DNA of 64,000 nt from positions 1,054,001-1,118,000 of the forward strand of contig NZ_CP028158.1 in NCBI RefSeq assembly GCF_003030345.1, in the 5' to 3' direction. Shown piece after piece: positions 8,490-16,302 of this stretch. Both the position numbers and the translations under genes were made by a program. The DNA is from Plantactinospora sp. BC1. GTDB taxonomy: Bacteria; Actinomycetota; Actinomycetes; Mycobacteriales; Micromonosporaceae. The notes below the pieces were generated by a model, which saw only the letters and a program-made list of their open reading frames with translations, was not told the origin of the DNA and did not search any database. Numbering within the stretch: position 1 is the stretch's first letter; each line of letters opens with the position of its first letter.

Positions 8490-10934
8490 TCACCGTGGGC
8501 GCAGCTGCGCCAGGATCGACGGGTCGGTGATCCGGGCGTCGTCGGCGAGCAGGAACGCCTTGCTGAGGATCAGCCCGAGGCGGTCCTCCTCGAAGGGCAG
8601 GAAGAGGTCACCGGACGTCCTCCTGCGCTCCGGAACGATGCAGAGGTAGGAGTCGTCCGGCTCCATCAGGATGTTCGCGCTGCCCAGGTGGATCTTGTAC
8701 GTCCGCAGTTCGCCCCGGACCACGAGATAGCGGTCGGTGAGTGTGCACCGGTCGGCGATCCGCGTCCGGGGCAGGATCCCGGCCAGCGCCTCGCGGCGGA
8801 TCCGGGCGCTGCTGCCCAGTTCCCGCCTGCTCTCGTCCCGCCAGTAGTCGAGGTACCGCGTGTGCCCGTCCGTCCAGTACGGGTCGGCGGCGATCGAGGC
8901 GACCGCGACGAAGAGGTCCACGTCGCGCATCGCCTCGCTGAACAGCTCCGCCGGCACCTCGGTCAGCGGGCTCGACCGCCAGGCACCCGCGCTCGTCCGC
9001 TCGAACCACACCCGGCCGGTACCGGCACACTCCACCCCCTCCTCGCCGAGGTAGTCGGTGTGCAGCCCGACCCGCCACGTCCCGCCGGCCAGCACCCGGT
9101 ACGCCTGCGCGCTGTCCCCGCCGTCCCACGGTCCGAGCATCCCGGTCGTCCAGCCCCGCCCCTTCAGCAGCGCGTAGAGCTGCCGGTAGTGCACGATGTG
9201 CGCCGCGAAACGCAGCGAGTGGTCAGCGGTCTCCTCCTCGGCCGGAGTCAGCAGGTACACCTCGCGGAACGCCTGCCGCAGCGGCTGCCGCAACCGTCGC
9301 GCGGTCATCAGCTCCCGCCAGGCCCGGACCTCCTCGACCCCGGCCCGGACCGGATGCCACAACCGGATCGGCGCGTCCGGGTCGGGCGGAGGCAGCGGCG
9401 CGCCCGCGACGTCCCGGAACAGCTCGCCGGACCCGTCCGGATCCCCCGCCCGCCAGTCGTCGTCCGGCAGCCCGGCCCGCCACCGCCCGGACGCGTCCGG
9501 GAACTCCCAGATCAGCCGCTTGGCCACCGACCAGCCGAGCCCGTTGCCCGCCAACCCCTCCCGCCACTGCCGGTACGGCTGCGCCGAGGCCGCCGGCAGC
9601 CCCGCCTCCAGGATCCGGGCCAACGCCGTGAGCTGCTCCCTGGCCTGCTTGACCCGGGCACGCAGCTCCTTGAGCCGCTCCGGATGGTCACGTCGGACCG
9701 ACGCCGGCACGGTCGCCGAGAGCGTGCCGTCGGCGCGACGCCAGCGCAGCAGCACCTCCTCCGACGCGGTCAGCACGGCCTGGTGGTCACCGACCGGGAC
9801 GACACATCCGCCGTCGGCATCGAAGCCGAGGTCGGGCAGGCGCAGCACGGCATCGGATCGCTCCGCGAGCCCGCGCTCGACCCGCTTGAGCATCCGGTCG
9901 AGCTGCTTCGGCACGCCCCGGTGCCGGACCACTCCGCGGGCGGCGATCAGCGCCGCCAGCGCCTCCGGGGTGGGGAAGTCGCCGGCGGCCCGGGCCACCT
10001 CGTAGAGCAGCGCCTGCGACGGCAGGGTGTTGGCGCTGGTCGGGGCGACCGCGACGCCGAGCAGCAACGGGCGGAGCAGTTCCGGCAGCCACGGCTCGTC
10101 GCGGAGCAGCGCGATCCGGACGGCCCGGCCGAGCGTCTCGACCTCGTCCTTGCCGAACGCCCGATCGGCCGCGTACGGCAGCTCGCCGGCCTGGATCGCC
10201 GCCACCCGGGCGTACGCGGCGCCGAGCGCCCGCCGGGCGAAGGCGGCGTACTCGTCGATGGCGGCGAGTCGCTGCCACGCGTCGGGAAGCTGCGGCGGGC
10301 AGAGGTAGGACTGGTTCGGCCCGACCTCGGCGACCAGGAGTTGGGCGGTCGTCCCGAGTTTCGCCAGCAGCTCGAACTCGTCCCGGGCGAACGAGTGGCG
10401 CGACCAGGCGAAGAGTGTGGAGAGCACCGGCCGGGTGAGCCCACCGGCCAGCCCGGCGAGCGCGGCGACCGCGTACGGCTCGGCGACCCGACCGTACCCG
10501 AGCACGCCCCGGGCGATGGCACCGGCGGAGCGCTTCGCGGACTCCGGCCACGGGCCGTCGCAGCGAAGCAGGGCAGCGGTGGCGAGCCTCGGATCGGCGG
10601 CGTACGGCTCGGCTGCGGCCCGTTCCCCGAGTGTCGCCAGCAGTGCCGCGCACGACTCCGGAGTGAACGTCGGCTGCCGCTTCCGAAGCGCCTCCTCCAC
10701 CGCCCAGCGCACCGCCCAGCCGGGATGCTGGACCCCGTTCACCGGGCCCGGCAGGTTGCGGGCGGCCACCACCAGTACCCCGAACTCCCGGTCGCCGACC
10801 CGGGCCAGCTCCGCCGGCTGCTGCCGGGCGGCCTGCCCCGCCTCCCGGTCGGGGTCGGTCATCCGGCGCAGCAACCCGGCCGCGTGCGGCGACAGCGGCA
10901 CCGACATCACCGTCTCGTGCTTCACAGTGGACAT
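8490..10934 (-). CDS. DUF4132 domain-containing protein
   Basis: 814 aa from 10934; MSVPLSPHAAG at 10907 is an alternative. The N-terminal ~400 residues are Ala/Leu-rich and look like helical repeats. The C-terminal half has the DUF4132 core, with YRQWREGLAGNGLGWSVAKRLIWEF and the closing segment RYLVVRGELRTYKIHLGSANILM (the DUF7737-like end). No catalytic motif can be named. Family members are large cytoplasmic proteins sometimes found with MoxR/VWA or WGR genes; none is next to it here. It stands as a single gene between a pseudogene and the repeat-rich 3' end of an SDR gene. Confidence 0.75.
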   Translation of the reverse strand: MSTVKHETVMSVPLSPHAAGLLRRMTDPDREAGQAARQQPAELARVGDREFGVLVVAARNLPGPVNGVQHPGWAVRWAVEEALRKRQPTFTPESCAALLATLGERAAAEPYAADPRLATAALLRCDGPWPESAKRSAGAIARGVLGYGRVAEPYAVAALAGLAGGLTRPVLSTLFAWSRHSFARDEFELLAKLGTTAQLLVAEVGPNQSYLCPPQLPDAWQRLAAIDEYAAFARRALGAAYARVAAIQAGELPYAADRAFGKDEVETLGRAVRIALLRDEPWLPELLRPLLLGVAVAPTSANTLPSQALLYEVARAAGDFPTPEALAALIAARGVVRHRGVPKQLDRMLKRVERGLAERSDAVLRLPDLGFDADGGCVVPVGDHQAVLTASEEVLLRWRRADGTLSATVPASVRRDHPERLKELRARVKQAREQLTALARILEAGLPAASAQPYRQWREGLAGNGLGWSVAKRLIWEFPDASGRWRAGLPDDDWRAGDPDGSGELFRDVAGAPLPPPDPDAPIRLWHPVRAGVEEVRAWRELMTARRLRQPLRQAFREVYLLTPAEEETADHSLRFAAHIVHYRQLYALLKGRGWTTGMLGPWDGGDSAQAYRVLAGGTWRVGLHTDYLGEEGVECAGTGRVWFERTSAGAWRSSPLTEVPAELFSEAMRDVDLFVAVASIAADPYWTDGHTRYLDYWRDESRRELGSSARIRREALAGILPRTRIADRCTLTDRYLVVRGELRTYKIHLGSANILMEPDDSYLCIVPERRRTSGDLFLPFEEDRLGLILSKAFLLADDARITDPSILAQLRPR

Positions 10935-11015
10935 CAGGCACCGGCCCGCGACACGACTCGCAGCATCATGGCGCCGCAGTCTAGGGCGGACCTCCGACCG
11001 TTATGGGTCCGCGCC

Positions 11016-11160
11016 GCTACCGGCCCTCCCCGCTACCTGCCCTCCACGCTACGAGTTCCGCTCCGCTACGGGTTCTGCCGAGCTACGGGTTCTGCCCCGC
11101 TACGGGTTCTGCCGGGCTATGAGTTCCCGCCGGTTCTGCCGGGCTATGAGTTCCCGCCGG
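11016..11160. repeat. 16-17 bp degenerate tandem repeat at the SDR gene 3' end
   Basis: GCTAC/GCTAT recurs at 11016, 11032, 11048, 11065, 11082, 11099, 11116 and 11143. The best units are GCTACGGGTTCTGCC(N)2, three copies at 11065-11115. Two longer copies begin GCTATGAGTTCCCGCCGG at 11116 and 11143; the last one contains the stop codon and final codons of the minus-strand SDR gene. Confidence 0.85.
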
Positions 11161-11935
11161 CGGCCGCGCTCAGGGCGCGCGGCCCGAGGAACAGGCCGCC
11201 ACTGGCGTCGACGACCTGGCCGGTGATCCAGCGCGCGGCGTCGGAGGCGAGGAACGCGACCACCTCGGCGACGTCGTCGGCCCCGCCCAGCCGGTCGAGC
11301 GCCGTCATCCCGGCGACGAGTTCGGTCAGGCCCGGCGCCTCGAAGGCCGACCCGTTGGTCGCCGTCCGGGTGGCGCCCGGGGCGACTGCGTTGACCGTGA
11401 TCCCTCGGGTCCCGAGCTGGTTGGCCAGGGTCATGCTCATCGTCTCGACCGCGCCCTTCGTCATGGCGAAGGAGGTCTGGGTGGGGTTGGCCATCCGGGT
11501 CGCCACGGACGAGATCGTGATGATGCGGCCACCGTCGGGCAGCAGCGGCAGTGCGCGCTGGACGATGAAGTACGGCGCCCGCACGTTCACCGCGAAGAGG
11601 TGGTCGAACCCGGTCCGCGTCGTGACCCCGAGCGGACCGGCGGGCGCGGCCGCCGCGTTGTTGACCAGGATGTCGAGCGGCCGGCCGGCCAGGCCGGCCT
11701 CGAGCCCCGCGAAGAGCGTCTCGACGTCCTCGTCCACGCCCAGCTCCGCGCGGACGGCGAGGGCGGTTCCACCGGTACGTCCGATCTCGTCGACGGTCGC
11801 CGCCGCGCCCTCCCGGTCCGTGCCGAAGTGCACGACGACCATGGCACCCCTCGCCGCCAGCCGGAGGGCGATGGCTCGTCCGATGCCGCGCGACGCCCCG
11901 GTCACCAGGGCGGTCCTACCGGTCAGGTCGTTCAT
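11144..11935 (-). CDS. SDR-family oxidoreductase with Phe at the catalytic Tyr position
   Basis: 263 aa from ATG 11935 (MNDLTGRTALVTG). Classical short-chain dehydrogenase architecture: TGASRGIG at 12-19 for the cofactor, NNAA at 92-95, serine in ITISS at ~142-143, and then SFAMTK (155-160) where the family has YxxxK. The active-site Tyr is thus Phe156 while Lys160 is kept. The C-terminal WITGQVVDASGG is normal. It would be an NAD(P)(H) oxidoreductase if active, but loss of the tyrosine hydroxyl questions this. It is divergent from a TetR gene, with repeated half-sites between them, so it is probably that regulator's target. Its last codons overlap a tandem repeat array. Confidence 0.85.
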   Translation of the reverse strand: MNDLTGRTALVTGASRGIGRAIALRLAARGAMVVVHFGTDREGAAATVDEIGRTGGTALAVRAELGVDEDVETLFAGLEAGLAGRPLDILVNNAAAAPAGPLGVTTRTGFDHLFAVNVRAPYFIVQRALPLLPDGGRIITISSVATRMANPTQTSFAMTKGAVETMSMTLANQLGTRGITVNAVAPGATRTATNGSAFEAPGLTELVAGMTALDRLGGADDVAEVVAFLASDAARWITGQVVDASGGLFLGPRALSAAAGGNS

Positions 11936-11951
11936 GGCGAGCACCTTTCAA

Positions 11952-11994
11952 TGTTAGTTACTACCGAACTGTTAGTGACTACCAGTGCGGTAGT
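11952..11994. promoter_or_regulatory. Probable TetR operator between SDR and tetR
   Basis: TGTTAGT[T/G]ACTACC occurs twice in direct orientation (11952-11965 and 11970-11983). The second copy also forms an inverted repeat ACTACC-agtgc-GGTAGT (11978-11994). The two divergent start codons lie 68 bp apart around it. Autoregulation and SDR repression by the TetR is inferred. Confidence 0.6.
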
Positions 11995-12003
11995 GTCTAC
12001 CAC

Positions 12004-12711
12004 ATGCCCGACCAGTCCTCAACGCCGCGAGCGCACTCCTCGCCGCGAGCGCACTCCTCAAGGCTGCGAGCGCAGCGGCGAGCGGAGACGCAGCGGACCA
12101 TCCAGGCGCACGCGGTACGGCTGTTCACCGAGCGCGGGTACGACGCCACCACCGTCACCGACGTCGCCGAAGCCGCCGGCGTCTCCGCGATGACCGTGTA
12201 CCGGCACTTCCCCACCAAGGAGGACCTGGTCCTGGTCGACCAGTACGGCCGGCTCATCGCCGAGCGGATCGTGGCGTCTCCCGCCGCGCAGCCGCTGGCT
12301 CGCCGCATCGGCAGCGCGCTGATCGACGCGGCGACGTCGTTGACGGCCGGCCGCCACGGAGACGACCTGAGCGGGAACGAGCAGTTCCTGCTCGCCCGCC
12401 TCCAGCTGATGACCTCGACGCCGGCCTTGCGGGCCAGGCACCTGGACAACCAGTACGCCCTCCAGCAGGCCATCGTCGACGCGCTCACGGACCCCGCCGC
12501 CGACCCGGAGACGGCGTTCCACACCCAGGCGGCGGCCAGCGCCTGTCTCGCCGCCATGCACACCGCGCTGGTGCGCTGGGCGGAGGACGACGGCCGGAGC
12601 CAGCTACCCGACCTGATCGCCAAGGCGCTCGCCGCCGCCTTCGGTGACGACGTCGTCGACCCCGGTCCGGAGGCCGGCGATAACGGACGCCCGAGAGAGC
12701 GGGAAACCTGA
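12004..12711 (+). CDS. TetR-family regulator
   Basis: 235 aa. The N-terminal HTH is clear: AETQRTIQAHAVRLFTERGYDATTVTDVAEAAGVSAMTVYRHFPTKEDLV, residues ~27-76. It is preceded by a short repeated leader (PRAHSS twice) encoded by a local duplication of about 18 bp. The C-terminal helical domain ends with a Gly/Pro/Arg tail. It is divergent from the SDR gene and most likely represses it through the repeats at 11952-11994. The DNA just after the gene (about 12700-12775) has imperfect repeats of the GAGAGCGGACGCCCG kind and no further gene. Confidence 0.85.
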   Translation: MPDQSSTPRAHSSPRAHSSRLRAQRRAETQRTIQAHAVRLFTERGYDATTVTDVAEAAGVSAMTVYRHFPTKEDLVLVDQYGRLIAERIVASPAAQPLARRIGSALIDAATSLTAGRHGDDLSGNEQFLLARLQLMTSTPALRARHLDNQYALQQAIVDALTDPAADPETAFHTQAAASACLAAMHTALVRWAEDDGRSQLPDLIAKALAAAFGDDVVDPGPEAGDNGRPRERET

Positions 12712-12832
12712 GAAAGCGGGAAACCCGGAGAGCGGACGCCCGGACGAGCGGACGCCCAAAGAGTGGACGCCGCTGGTGGCCGGTGGCAGCGGCCCGGCGG
12801 AGATCGCGTCCGGCCGGGCCGCCGGCCGACGG

Positions 12833-13351
12833 TCAGACCAGGCCGGCGAGCTTGTAGAGGACCAGCGAGCCGGCCACCGCGACGTTCAGGCTCAGCCCGG
12901 TGCCGACCATCGGGATCTCGACCGCCGCGTCGAGGCTGTCCAGCGCCTCCGGCGGGATACCGGTCGACTCGTGCCCGAGCACCACGACGGTACGGCGCCG
13001 GGCAACCGGCAGGTCGGCGAGCCGGACCGCCTCGTCGGTCAACTCGACGCCGAGCACCCGGGAACCCGCCGCGCGCTCCGCCGCCAGCCAGCGCACCGGA
13101 TCGCCGACCCGGTGTACGCAACTCGGCCGGCGCAGCGTGTTCCCGCGCGCCAGCGCCTCGTCGACCCACCGCCACGGCGGTACGGCCAGACATGCGCCGA
13201 CCGCGTCGCAGGTACGCAGCAGCGTGCCGAGGTTGGCGTGGTGCATCGGCCACAGGGGTGCCGCGACGAGGTGCCCCCAGCAGCGGTGTGCCCGGCGACG
13301 GCGGGCGGCGGCCAGTTCACGGCGGGGACGGACCCGGATCGCCGGGCTCAT
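12833..13351 (-). CDS. SpoU/TrmH-family RNA 2'-O-methyltransferase
   Basis: 172 aa from ATG 13351; the frame stays open upstream to a GTG at 13468, which would add an Arg/His/Leu repeat-encoded extension. SPOUT knot motifs are visible: HHANLGTLLRTCDAVG (motif 1, with N and R), VVVLGHESTGIP (motif 2) and IPMVGTGLSLNVAVAGSLVLYKL (motif 3, the SAM-binding knot). It methylates a ribose 2'-OH in tRNA or rRNA; the site cannot be told. Its ATG overlaps by ATGA with the stop of a 31-codon mini-ORF built from four hexapeptide repeats, which suggests translational coupling. Confidence 0.85.
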   Translation of the reverse strand: MSPAIRVRPRRELAAARRRRAHRCWGHLVAAPLWPMHHANLGTLLRTCDAVGACLAVPPWRWVDEALARGNTLRRPSCVHRVGDPVRWLAAERAAGSRVLGVELTDEAVRLADLPVARRRTVVVLGHESTGIPPEALDSLDAAVEIPMVGTGLSLNVAVAGSLVLYKLAGLV

Positions 13352-13443
13352 CGGCGGACGGCGGCTCCGCCGCAGAGGATATCGAGGCCGCAGAAAATGT
13401 CGGACTCGCAGAAGATATCGGTGCCGCACAAGATGTCGATCAT
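13348..13443 (-). CDS. 31-aa hexapeptide-repeat mini-ORF upstream of the SpoU gene
   Basis: ATG at 13443 opens an ORF reading M-IDILCG-TDIFCE-SDIFCG-LDILCG-GAAVRR and stops with TGA at 13348, overlapping the methyltransferase ATG as ATGA. A GAGAAG at about -15 is a weak ribosome site. The four six-residue units (x-D-I-L/F-C-G/E) come from an 18-bp tandem DNA repeat. It could be a leader peptide that couples translation, or simply an N-terminal repeat read in another frame (the main frame gives RHLVRH-RYLLRV-type units if started at GTG 13468). Translation is unproven. Confidence 0.4.
   Translation of the reverse strand: MIDILCGTDIFCESDIFCGLDILCGGAAVRR
13369..13440. repeat. Four 18-bp tandem repeats before the SpoU gene
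   Basis: Units at 13369-13386, 13387-13404, 13405-13422 and 13423-13440 follow the pattern GCCGCAGAaGATaTCGgN with few changes. Length is a multiple of three, so both overlapping minus-strand frames stay open. Confidence 0.9.
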
Positions 13444-13522
13444 TCGAGGTGTGCTTCTCGGCGCACACGGGCCATCGACGGGAAACCGTTCGCCCCAGTG
13501 TAGCGGTCGGACCTTCCGACGG

Positions 13523-14248
13523 TCACCGGCCGAGCACGAAGTACCCGAGTCCCAACAGTCCACGATAGACACCGACGTACTCCCGCAGCCGGGCGTCGAG
13601 CTCGTCGCGTACGCCAGCGGCCCGGGGATCGTCCGGGTACGCCCGCAGCCACTCCTCGCGGCCGGCCCGCCAGGTGCTCTCGAAGTCGTCCCACTCCCGC
13701 TGGTCCGTGGTGGAGAGGTGCAGTACCCGCCAACCGGCACCCCGGATCAGCTCCACCAGGTCGGGCAGGCTGAGCACGTCGGCGCCGAAGATCTCGACCG
13801 CTTCCGGCGAGGGCGCCCGTTCCCAGAAGCCGTCGCCGAAGAGCAGCCGGCCACCGGGTCGGACCAGGTCGGCGAGGGCGGCCAGCGCGGCGGCCGTCCC
13901 GCCGAAGGCGTGTGCCGAGCCGAGGCAGAGCACCCGGTCGGCCGGTCGGCGCCAGGTGGCGGCCGGCTGAGCTACGAAGTCTACCTGCGCAAGCCCCCGC
14001 TCCCGCGCCGCCCGGCGGCCCCGCTCCAGGGCGGCTGCGTCGGTGTCCACGCCGGTGCCGAGCGCCGCCTCGCCGCCGGCCACGGCCCGCAGCAGCAGTT
14101 CGCCCCAGCCGCAGCCGAGGTCGAGCACGGACCCGCCGGCCGGGACGTCGAGCCGGCTCAGTAACAACTCGGCGTGCTCCTCCGACAGCGGCGTGTTCCA
14201 GCGCATCCGGGCGTAGCGGACGCTGGCGGGATCATCGGCGGGAGGCAC
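13523..14248 (-). CDS. Class I SAM-dependent methyltransferase
   Basis: 241 aa from GTG 14248, chosen over ATG 14206 because DPASVRYARMRWNTPLSEEHAELL upstream is conserved-looking. The SAM motif is VLDLGCGWGELLL, then GTGVDTDAAALERGR for the acidic loop, and RVLCLGSAHAFGG and LRPGGRLLFGDGFWER downstream (GGRLL after LV-RP). The RMRWNTPLS opening is typical of small-molecule methyltransferases in actinobacteria. Substrate unknown. It is the first gene left of a repeat-filled gap at 14249-14466, with the redox operon beyond. Confidence 0.8.
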   Translation of the reverse strand: MPPADDPASVRYARMRWNTPLSEEHAELLLSRLDVPAGGSVLDLGCGWGELLLRAVAGGEAALGTGVDTDAAALERGRRAARERGLAQVDFVAQPAATWRRPADRVLCLGSAHAFGGTAAALAALADLVRPGGRLLFGDGFWERAPSPEAVEIFGADVLSLPDLVELIRGAGWRVLHLSTTDQREWDDFESTWRAGREEWLRAYPDDPRAAGVRDELDARLREYVGVYRGLLGLGYFVLGR

Positions 14249-14279
14249 CCGCCGAGTGTGCCAGCGGATGATCGTCACC

Positions 14280-14430
14280 GCACCCGGATTGCCGCTGCGG
14301 TCCGGCCGATCCGCACCCGGATCGCCGCTGCCGGTCCGACCGCCCCGTGCCCGGATCGCCGCTGCCGGTTCCACCGCCCCGCGCCCGGATCGTCGCTGCG
14401 GTCCGGCCGCGCCGCGCCCGGATGCCCGGA
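14280..14430. repeat. 33-34 bp tandem repeat, about 4.5 copies
   Basis: Units begin GC[A/G]CCCGGATCGCCGCTGC at 14280, 14313, 14347, 14381 and a partial one at 14414. The gap 14249-14466 holds nothing else that I can recognise. Confidence 0.85.
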
Positions 14431-14466
14431 GACCGGCGACATCGTGCTCGGCCGGGCGGACGTCGG

Positions 14467-14793
14467 CTACGTCGCGGTCGGGCCGGGCATCCTGGCCGGT
14501 TCGGCCGGCATCGGAATCTGCAGGAAGGTGGTGCCACGCAGGTCCAGCCAGGCGCTGCTCGGGGTACGCACCAGCCGGAGCATGACCTCCTCGCAGGCCG
14601 GGCAGCGGGCGACCACCCCGGGCGCGTTGGTGTAGACCCGCAGTGCGGCCATCGGGCCGGTCCGGCCGCAGGAGGCGCACCGGCCGGTCGCCGTGGTCAC
14701 GTCCACCGCGAAGACGTCCCGCATCGGCCCGGCCAGCATGTTGCCGTCCAGGTAGTCCATCCGCCCCGGGTCTGGTCGGAGCTGCTCGGTCAT
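14467..14793 (-). CDS. DUF6510 family protein (zinc-ribbon-like)
   Basis: 108 aa from ATG 14793. Conserved opening MDYLDGNMLAGPMRDVFAVD, then two CxxC pairs, C39/C42 (RCASCG) and C64/C67 (RCPACE), which would make a four-cysteine zinc site. The end reads WLDLRGTTFLQIPMP. Members of this family are small actinobacterial proteins of unknown function commonly seen beside a molybdopterin oxidoreductase and a flavin reductase, exactly the arrangement here. It is the last gene of that three-gene operon, 22 bp after the reductase. A role in cofactor insertion or electron-transfer assembly is conceivable but only inferred. Confidence 0.8.
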   Translation of the reverse strand: MTEQLRPDPGRMDYLDGNMLAGPMRDVFAVDVTTATGRCASCGRTGPMAALRVYTNAPGVVARCPACEEVMLRLVRTPSSAWLDLRGTTFLQIPMPAEPARMPGPTAT

Positions 14794-14815
14794 CTCGCCT
14801 CCAGGGTCCTCGGAG

Positions 14816-15547
14816 TCAGCCGGTCGGCCCGAACCGTTCCGTCTTGATCCGCCGGGGTTCGTGCCCGAGCGCGACCAGGATGTCGGAGACCGCCTCGACG
14901 AAGCCGGTCGGACCGCAGACGAAGTTGACCGGTTCGAGCTGTGCCGGCCAGCCGTGGGTGTTGACGTCCGCGACGGCGATCCGGTGCGCCTCGGCGGAGA
15001 GTCCTTCCGGCACCTCGCGGGTGTAGACGTAGGCGACGTCGAGTCCCCGGTCGTCCCGGACACGCCGCCGCAGCTCGTCGGCGAAGTAGACGTCCTGCTC
15101 GGAGCGGACCGAATAGATCAACCGGAACGGTACCCGGCTGTCGGCGCCGCGGCGCGCCCGGATCATCGCCATCAGCGGCGCGATGCCCGAGCCACCGCCG
15201 ACCAGCAGCACCGGCGAGGGGTCGGTCATCCGCCAGACGAAGTAGCCGCCGACCGGGCCGCGAACCTCGATCTGGTCGCCGACCGAGAGGCCGTCGAGGA
15301 GGTACGGCGAGACCTCGCCCTCCGGTACCCGCTGGACGGTGACCTCGATCCGGTCGCCGTCGGCGGGCGCGGAGATCGAGTAGCTGCGCGCCGCCTGGTA
15401 GCCGTCCTCGGCGGTCAGCCGCAGGTCGACGTGCTGGCCGGGCAGGTGCCCCGGCCAGTCCGGCACCTCCAGCACCAGCGTGCCGGCGGTGGCGGTCTCG
15501 GTCCGGCGGTCGACCACCCGGGCGACCCACCAGCCGGTCCGCTTCAT
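14816..15547 (-). CDS. Ferredoxin-NADP+ reductase-type flavoprotein
   Basis: 243 aa from ATG 15547, whose A is shared with the stop of the upstream gene (TGATG), so the longer frame to 15577 is rejected. The flavin-binding RSYSIS (54-59) and pyridine-nucleotide GGGSGIAP (117-124) are typical of the FNR superfamily; the C-terminal CGPTGFVEAV binds NAD(P)H. There is no [2Fe-2S] domain, so it needs a separate acceptor. Placed between a molybdo-oxidoreductase and a DUF6510 protein, it likely passes electrons from NAD(P)H to the molybdoenzyme, by analogy to MsrP/YedY-type systems that use a dedicated donor. Confidence 0.85.
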   Translation of the reverse strand: MKRTGWWVARVVDRRTETATAGTLVLEVPDWPGHLPGQHVDLRLTAEDGYQAARSYSISAPADGDRIEVTVQRVPEGEVSPYLLDGLSVGDQIEVRGPVGGYFVWRMTDPSPVLLVGGGSGIAPLMAMIRARRGADSRVPFRLIYSVRSEQDVYFADELRRRVRDDRGLDVAYVYTREVPEGLSAEAHRIAVADVNTHGWPAQLEPVNFVCGPTGFVEAVSDILVALGHEPRRIKTERFGPTG

Positions 15548-16146
15548 CAGTCTCCCTGGTACCGCTGTTCGCGCCATGGGTCACCGTAATCGTGATAGCC
15601 GGCGGTCTCCCAGAAACCGGGCTCGTCGGTCAGGCCGAGGCGGATGCCGCGCACCCACTTCGCGGACTTCCAGAAATACAGGTGCGGCACCAGCAGCCGG
15701 GCCGGGCCACCGTGCTCGGCGGGCAGGTCGGCACCGTCGTACTGGTGCACCACCCAGGCCTGGCCGTCGCGCAGGTCGTCCAGCGGCAGGTTGGTGGTGT
15801 AGCCGCCGTACGAGTGCACCAGCGCGTAGTCCGCCGCGGTGTCGACACCGTCGAGCAGCGTGTCCAGGGAGACGCCCTGCCAGTTGGTGCCGAGCTTCGA
15901 CCAGTGTGTCACGCAGTGGATGTCCACCGTCGGCGTCTCGTTGGGCAACGCCCACATCTCGTCCCAACTCCACCGGAACTCGGCGCCGGTCTCGGTGGTG
16001 ATGACGAATTCCCAGTCCGTCGTCGGCACCCGGGGGGTGGGACCGGCGGAGAGCACGGGAAAATCGTCGGTCAGGTACTGCCCCGGCGGCAGGTTCGGCC
16101 CGGACTGCCGACGCCGGCCCTGGAAGCCTGGTGACACGATGCCCAC
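15547..16146 (-). CDS. Sulfite-oxidase-like molybdopterin oxidoreductase
   Basis: 199 aa. A single molybdopterin-binding domain of the sulfite oxidase fold with the Mo-ligating Cys78 in DIHCVTHWSKLGTNWQGVSL; YALVHSYGGYTTNLPL and GGPARLLVPHLYFWKSAKWVRGI follow as in the family. It is shorter than true sulfite oxidase and lacks the dimerisation and haem domains. It has no evident Tat signal, so it is probably cytoplasmic. It heads the operon with the flavin reductase (1-nt overlap) and DUF6510. The substrate is unknown; reduction of an S- or N-oxide is as likely as sulfite oxidation. Confidence 0.85.
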   Translation of the reverse strand: MGIVSPGFQGRRRQSGPNLPPGQYLTDDFPVLSAGPTPRVPTTDWEFVITTETGAEFRWSWDEMWALPNETPTVDIHCVTHWSKLGTNWQGVSLDTLLDGVDTAADYALVHSYGGYTTNLPLDDLRDGQAWVVHQYDGADLPAEHGGPARLLVPHLYFWKSAKWVRGIRLGLTDEPGFWETAGYHDYGDPWREQRYQGD

Positions 16147-16302
16147 CCGCTAGTCCTACCACCTCCCGGTGCACCGCAGGTTACAACCGGCCATTTCCGG
16201 CCGAGCGGTGGCCCGGCGAAACGGCGGCGGCACAGCCGCACAGCGAACGGCGGCACAGCAGACAGCGGTACGGGCGGGAACGGCGGCGGGGCGGGTGCGT
16301 GG

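Noticed and set aside
7905..11957. A 1350-codon open frame on the plus strand
   Set aside because: It is antisense to the DUF4132 gene and the SDR gene, with low-complexity Arg/Gly/Pro content; only its first ~160 codons resemble a protein. High GC keeps such frames open.
11016..14430. CRISPR-like arrays
   Set aside because: The repeats are head-to-tail with no unique spacers of constant length, and no cas gene is present.
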